From: Microbispora corallina
GTDB lineage: Bacteria; Actinomycetota; Actinomycetes; Streptosporangiales; Streptosporangiaceae
DNA length: 64,000 bases
Assembly (NCBI RefSeq): GCF_016863035.1
Contig: NZ_BOOC01000035.1
Coordinates: 1-64,000, forward strand
Direction: 5' to 3'
The notes below the pieces were generated by a model. That model saw nothing but the letters and a program-made list of their open reading frames with translations. It made no database searches and was not told the origin of the DNA. The position numbers and the translations under genes are program-made. This document shows positions 62,936-64,000 of the stretch, piece by piece (the stretch's first letter is position 1; each line of letters starts with the position of its first letter).

Positions 62936-63889
62936 TCACACGTCCGGGAACGTCACCACCGCCTTTACGAACCCGTCAGGCTTCTCGCGCAGGGTGGCGA
63001 AGGCAGTGTTGATCTCCTCGAGCGGGAAGCGGTGGCTGACGAGGCCGTCCATCGACAGCACGCCGCCGGAGAGGAGGCGCATGCCGGCCGACATGCCGCG
63101 CATGATCACCGCGAGGTCGCGGAAGTGGGCGTTGACGATCGTGAAGGCCATCCAGTTCCAGTAGGCCAGCGGAATGGTGCGGTCGGCGCCCTGGTGGAAG
63201 CCGACGAGCGCGATCGTGCCGCTCATCCGAGTGGTGTCACCGCACATCGTGAGCGCGCCCTGGGTGCCGGTGCACTCGAAGGTGACGTCGGCGCCGCGCC
63301 CATCGGTAAGGGACCGTACGACGTCGGGCAGCGACTCCTTCGTCACGTCGACGGTCCGCGTCGCGCCGAGCCGCGTGGCGCGCTCCAGGGCGTCGGCGCG
63401 CGTGTCCGCCACGATCAGGTGCCGCGGGCCGCGCAGAGCGGCGAGCCTCTGCACCAGGTTTCCCATGAACCCGGCCCCGATGACGACCACGTCGTCGCCC
63501 AGGCGGGCGCCGGCGGCCTCGACGGCGTTGAGGGAGCAGGCGATCGGCTCCGCGAGCGCCTCGTCGAGCGGGCCGTCGCCCGCCGGGAAGCAGTACGCCG
63601 CGGGCACGGCGACGTACTCCGCGAAGCCGCGTTCGGTGACCCAGACGCCGACCCGGTCGCCGACCGCCGGTGCCGTCACCTCGGCGCCGACCTCGGCGAC
63701 CACGCCGCTGACCTCGTGGCCCGGGTACCGGACCTCCCCCGCCGGCGGACCGATCAGCCACGGCTCGAGATCCGACGCGCACACGCCCGAGACCCCGACG
63801 CGGACCAGCACCTCGTCCGGCCTGATCGACGGGATCGGGGCCTCCTCCACCTCGAAGGTCTCGCGCCCGCGGAGCGCCGCGATCCTCAC
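62936..63889 (-). CDS. Zinc-type alcohol dehydrogenase (MDR)
   Basis: A 317-residue MDR enzyme: VRVGVSGVCASDLEPW (catalytic Cys), YPGHEVSGVVAEVG (GHE), then DDVVVIGAGFMGNLVQRLAA (nucleotide loop) and ADVTFECTGTQGALTMC. The structural zinc lobe (four Cys) is absent, so it is a shortened member. GTG 63889 overlaps the preceding gene (GTGA). A sugar or polyol dehydrogenase role is likely. Confidence 0.9.
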   Translation of the reverse strand: MRIAALRGRETFEVEEAPIPSIRPDEVLVRVGVSGVCASDLEPWLIGPPAGEVRYPGHEVSGVVAEVGAEVTAPAVGDRVGVWVTERGFAEYVAVPAAYCFPAGDGPLDEALAEPIACSLNAVEAAGARLGDDVVVIGAGFMGNLVQRLAALRGPRHLIVADTRADALERATRLGATRTVDVTKESLPDVVRSLTDGRGADVTFECTGTQGALTMCGDTTRMSGTIALVGFHQGADRTIPLAYWNWMAFTIVNAHFRDLAVIMRGMSAGMRLLSGGVLSMDGLVSHRFPLEEINTAFATLREKPDGFVKAVVTFPDV

Positions 63890-64000
63890 GGCAGTTCCCC
63901 GTCGTGGAAGACCACGATCGCGTAGACGCCGAGCGAGTCGAGACGTACGACGTGCGCACCGTCCTCGCGGACGGGCTTCAGCGGCGTTCGCGTCCCGTCG
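63886..64000 (-). CDS. Partial gene, probably carbohydrate-related (C-terminus only)
   Basis: The last 37 codons of a gene cut by the window edge: TPLKPVREDGAHVVRLDSLG, then VYAIVVFHDGELP. The beta-rich ending is like that of many glycoside hydrolases, but I cannot identify the family. It overlaps the dehydrogenase start by four bases. Confidence 0.5.
   Translation of the reverse strand, partial: DGTRTPLKPVREDGAHVVRLDSLGVYAIVVFHDGELP

Overview
The window is high-GC DNA read as an actinomycete chromosome. Codons are strongly G/C-ended, and the families present are typical of soil Actinobacteria: paired LacI/sugar-ABC loci, F420-type LLM flavoenzymes, an ECF sigma factor with a SnoaL tail, DesK-type kinases and secreted polysaccharide enzymes. 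A Streptosporangiales-like host is my guess; nothing here settles the genus. I saw no rRNA, tRNA or CRISPR array.

Layout. 1-6.0 kb is an arabinoside uptake locus: two sugar permeases, a binding lipoprotein and a cytoplasmic GH127 beta-L-arabinofuranosidase on the minus strand, divergent from a LacI regulator with a candidate operator between them. 6.2-18.4 kb holds single genes and pairs: a two-component system, a LysE exporter, a TetR/methyltransferase pair with a long inverted-repeat operator, HxlR and GlxA-type regulators, a stand-alone dxs, a DUF6884 protein behind a 21-codon overlapping ORF, an LLM enzyme and a carboxylesterase. 18.6-22.0 kb is one unusual secreted protein with three LGFP-like cysteine modules and a large C-terminal domain.

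23.7-29.7 kb is an accessory island. It has an RHS/YD-repeat fragment, three small AT-richer lipoprotein-like genes with overlapping ends, two decayed IS5-type fragments sharing the same 35-bp end, a decayed IS630-type transposase, and between the IS5 fragments an intact oxidoreductase and a CGNR zinc-finger regulator. 29.7-49 kb has a DinB protein, a GH18 protein, a PadR-controlled FtsX-type ABC exporter, an LLM enzyme, a CE1-like esterase with a ricin-type lectin domain, a MerR regulator fused to a DNA-polymerase sliding-clamp fold, TetR-controlled hydrolase/MFS genes, a beta-propeller secreted protein, a TetR/oxidoreductase/SigJ-like group and two orphan histidine kinases flanking a TetR pseudogene.

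51.2-64 kb is a second carbohydrate locus: a Tat-exported GH10 xylanase, an ACMSD-like amidohydrolase, a Rieske ferredoxin, and a six-gene overlapping operon (binding protein, two permeases, a cupin PMI-like protein, two Gfo/Idh/MocA dehydrogenases). AraC and LacI regulators follow, then a zinc alcohol dehydrogenase. Four near-identical palindromes around CAAATCGATTTG lie before the xylanase, between amidohydrolase and Rieske genes, before the binding protein, and between araC and lacI. This points to one LacI regulon linking extracellular xylan cleavage, uptake and an unassigned intracellular oxidative pathway. Function calls rest on motifs read by eye, with no database search.
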